A stretch of 7,332 bases of DNA from an uncultured Butyrivibrio sp. GTDB taxonomy: Bacteria; Bacillota; Clostridia; Lachnospirales; Lachnospiraceae. Under the pieces are notes generated by a model. That model made no database searches. It was not told where the DNA came from and saw only the letters and a program-made list of their open reading frames with translations. Shown piece by piece: positions 5,876-7,332 of the stretch. The stretch covers positions 14,543 through 21,874 of the forward strand of contig CAJTON010000010.1 in assembly GCA_910577605.1 (NCBI GenBank). The letters run 5' to 3'. The position numbers and the translations under genes were made by a program. How positions within the stretch are numbered: position 1 is the first letter of the stretch; every line of letters starts with the position of its first letter.

Positions 5876-5944
5876 AAAGCCGGTGAAGAAGGGGCTTTGC
5901 CGGAACGAGGATTTTTAGCCCCCGGAGGTATTCTTTCGGGGGCT
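5876..5944 (+). promoter_or_regulatory. Structured clpP-clpX intergenic RNA with competing hairpins
   Basis: The strongest element is a stem at 5917-5928 pairing with 5933-5944: 12 bp with two G-T pairs, the outer eight (AGCCCCCG/CGGGGGCT) perfect, and loop TATT. There is no T-run after it, so it does not look like a terminator. Upstream, AAAGCC (5876-5881) can pair with GGCTTT (5893-5898). GGGGCT (5891-5896) can instead pair with AGCCCC (5917-5922), which would break the large stem. The hairpin ends 11 nt before the clpX ribosome binding site. RNA processing, stability or translation control is inference. Confidence 0.6.
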
Positions 5945-5955
5945 GTAAATAGTAT

Positions 5956-5960
5956 GGAGG
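5956..5960 (+). promoter_or_regulatory. Ribosome binding site deciding the GTG start of clpX
   Basis: GGAGG seven nucleotides before the GTG at 5968. The only nearby upstream ATG (5954) meets TAA after two codons, and the clpX frame has a TAG at 5950-5952, so GTG is the start. Confidence 0.85.
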
Positions 5961-5967
5961 TATAATA

Positions 5968-7290
5968 GTGCCAGGGAAAAAAGACGGAGAATTGTGCGGC
6001 TGCTCCTTTTGCGGGAAAAGCCAGAATGAGGTCAGGAAGCTTATAGCCGGACCTAAGGGGATATATATTTGCGACGAATGCATAGATATATGCAACGAAC
6101 TGATAGGCGATGAAGTCGATGACGAATTTAACGCCGGATACACGGAAGAATTTACGGAGGGAATCAATCTTCTCAAGCCTATGCGCATCAAGGAGCTTCT
6201 TGACGAGTATGTGGTGGGACAGGACGAGGCAAAAAAGGTTCTTGCCGTTTCGGTATATAATCATTATAAAAGGATACTTTCGGGCGCGGATGTGAGCGAG
6301 GACGACGTGGAGCTTCAGAAGAGCAATATTCTTATGCTCGGTCCGACAGGCTCAGGCAAAACTTATCTCGCCCAGACGCTTGCTAAGATACTGAATGTGC
6401 CCTTTGCGATAGCTGACGCTACGACGCTTACGGAGGCGGGCTATGTGGGCGAAGATGTGGAGAATATCCTGCTAAAGCTCATACAGGCTGCCGACTACGA
6501 TGTGGAGAAGGCGGAGAAGGGCATCATCTATATCGACGAGGTGGATAAAATAACGAGAAAGTCCGAGAATACCTCGATAACTAGGGACGTTTCGGGCGAA
6601 GGCGTTCAGCAGGCGCTTCTCAAGATTCTTGAGGGCACCGTTGCGTCCGTACCACCGCAGGGCGGGAGAAAGCACCCTCAGCAGGAGCTTATTCCCATAG
6701 ACACCACGGATATTCTTTTTATATGCGGAGGAGCCTTCGACGGTCTTGAAAAGATAATTGACGCGAGAATGGACCAGAAAGCGATAGGCTTCAACGCCGA
6801 TGTCAAGCAGCACGACGAAAAAAATATCGGGGAGCTTTTCTCAAAGGCTCTGCCGCAGGATTTTGTCAAATTCGGTCTTATTCCGGAATTTATAGGAAGG
6901 GTCCCGGTTACGGTAGCTCTTGATATGCTTGACGAGCAGGCGCTTATAAATATCCTGACCGTACCCAAGAACGCGCTTGTAAAACAGTACAGGAAGCTTT
7001 TTGAGTATGACGAGGTGGAGCTTGAGGTAACGCCCGAGGCAGTCGCCGCCATAGCGAAGAAAAGCTTTGAAAGAAAGACCGGGGCGAGGGGTCTGCGCTC
7101 GATAATGGAGAAGGCTATGATGGACGTTATGTACATGATACCTTCTGACGATACCATTGCCAAATGCACAGTTACGGAGGCTACCGTCGAGAAAGGCGAG
7201 CCGCCGCTTTTGGAATACAGAAGCGATGAGCTTTCGGCACGCAGGAATGTTACGCACAAACTTGAAAAAAATAACGGAGAAATCGCATGA
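5968..7290 (+). CDS. clpX: ATP-dependent Clp protease ATP-binding subunit ClpX
   Basis: Hexameric AAA+ unfoldase of 440 residues that recognises substrates and threads them into ClpP. The N-terminal zinc-binding domain has C12-S-F-C15 and C35-D-E-C38, plus nearby C10 and C42. The ATPase core has Walker A G-P-T-G-S-G-K-T at 125-132, pore loop G-Y-V-G at 158-161, and Walker B with D190-E191 in IIYIDEVDK. It also has the RKH loop at 234-236 and sensor 2 in GARGLR (R374). The I273-G-F275 loop is the ClpP-docking tripeptide, so this protein should partner the adjacent ClpP. The start codon is GTG, supported by GGAGG 7 nt upstream. The stop TGA overlaps the lon start (ATGA), pointing to translational coupling. 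Nothing essential is missing. Confidence 0.98.
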   Translation: MPGKKDGELCGCSFCGKSQNEVRKLIAGPKGIYICDECIDICNELIGDEVDDEFNAGYTEEFTEGINLLKPMRIKELLDEYVVGQDEAKKVLAVSVYNHYKRILSGADVSEDDVELQKSNILMLGPTGSGKTYLAQTLAKILNVPFAIADATTLTEAGYVGEDVENILLKLIQAADYDVEKAEKGIIYIDEVDKITRKSENTSITRDVSGEGVQQALLKILEGTVASVPPQGGRKHPQQELIPIDTTDILFICGGAFDGLEKIIDARMDQKAIGFNADVKQHDEKNIGELFSKALPQDFVKFGLIPEFIGRVPVTVALDMLDEQALINILTVPKNALVKQYRKLFEYDEVELEVTPEAVAAIAKKSFERKTGARGLRSIMEKAMMDVMYMIPSDDTIAKCTVTEATVEKGEPPLLEYRSDELSARRNVTHKLEKNNGEIA

Positions 7291-7332
7291 GTGACGTAGT
7301 TGCCAATTTACCGATTATCGCTCTGAGAGGAA
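7287..7332 (+). CDS. lon: N-terminus of Lon protease (partial, runs off the window)
   Basis: An ATG at 7287 overlaps the clpX stop in an ATGA arrangement and has GGAG 7 nt upstream (7276-7279). The 15 visible residues, MSDVVANLPIIALRG, match the start of Lon's N-terminal substrate-binding domain, where LP(x)(x)LRG followed by a hydrophobic strand is typical. Gene order tig-clpP-clpX-lon is common in Clostridia, which supports the call. The ATPase and Ser-Lys protease domains lie beyond the window, so completeness is unknown. As an ATP-dependent cytoplasmic protease it would act in parallel with ClpXP. Confidence 0.88.
   Translation, partial: MSDVVANLPIIALRG

Noticed and set aside
5917..5950. 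Hairpin at 5917-5944 as a terminator of clpP
   Set aside because: It is followed by GTAAATAG rather than a T-run; the run of T lies before the stem. On the minus strand it is followed by A.
5961..5966. TATAAT just before clpX as a -10 box
   Set aside because: It lies between the ribosome binding site and the GTG start, so a transcript would lack a leader, and there is no -35 at the proper distance (CGGGGG there).
5796..7259. Long minus-strand open frames opposite clpP and clpX (for example 5796-6191 and 6678-7259)
   Set aside because: They are shadows of highly conserved plus-strand genes, with low-complexity Ser/Arg-rich translations and no ribosome binding sites that I could identify.
1..7332. 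CRISPR array, tRNA/rRNA gene, insertion sequence or attachment site
   Set aside because: No spaced direct repeats, no tRNA cloverleaf or rRNA segments, no transposase-like protein and no matching terminal repeats were seen.

Overview
The window looks like a chromosomal piece of a low-to-mid GC Gram-positive bacterium of the class Clostridia. The main evidence is the gene order trigger factor (tig), clpP, clpX, lon, which is the usual Clostridia/Bacillota protein quality-control operon. Supporting signs are strong AGGAGG-type ribosome binding sites, near-consensus sigma-A promoters and a lipobox-type lipoprotein signal. A genus cannot be read from the sequence.

Layout. (1) Positions 1-816, minus strand: an XRE-family regulator with a GyrI-like C-terminal domain, followed 13 nt later by the first 20 codons of a protein with a C39/papain-like catalytic-cysteine motif, cut by the window edge. 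(2) Positions 817-1171: a divergent regulatory region with nested inverted repeats on the regulator side and a consensus promoter (TTGACA, 18 bp, TATAAT) facing right. (3) Positions 1172-3204, plus strand: a secreted protein with an NCHSYAWY motif, whose signal peptide is separated from its mature part by an in-frame TGA, then a lipoprotein of unknown function 23 nt downstream. This unit ends at a bidirectional terminator at 3216-3258. (4) Positions 3310-3684, minus strand: a small zinc-ribbon membrane protein. (5) Positions 3685-3900: back-to-back promoters. (6) Positions 3901-7332, plus strand: tig, clpP, clpX and the first codons of lon, with no terminator seen between them.

How the genes work together. 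Trigger factor folds nascent chains at the ribosome exit. ClpX unfolds substrates and feeds them to the ClpP barrel, and Lon is a second ATP-dependent protease. The shared operon ties folding to degradation. The clpP-clpX gap holds a strong 12-bp hairpin and competing upstream pairings, which could alter the ClpX:ClpP ratio. The left half is accessory in character: a regulator, a putative C39-like protein, a secreted protein with Cys/His residues resembling NlpC/P60- or CHAP-like folds, and an orphan lipoprotein. I infer, but cannot show, that the divergent units are functionally related.

The most unusual direct observation is the in-frame TGA at 1244-1246, exactly between the signal peptide and the mature body of an otherwise intact, well-promoted gene. 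I do not see a clearly new multi-gene system. The left-hand cluster and the clpP-clpX leader structure are the places to look further.
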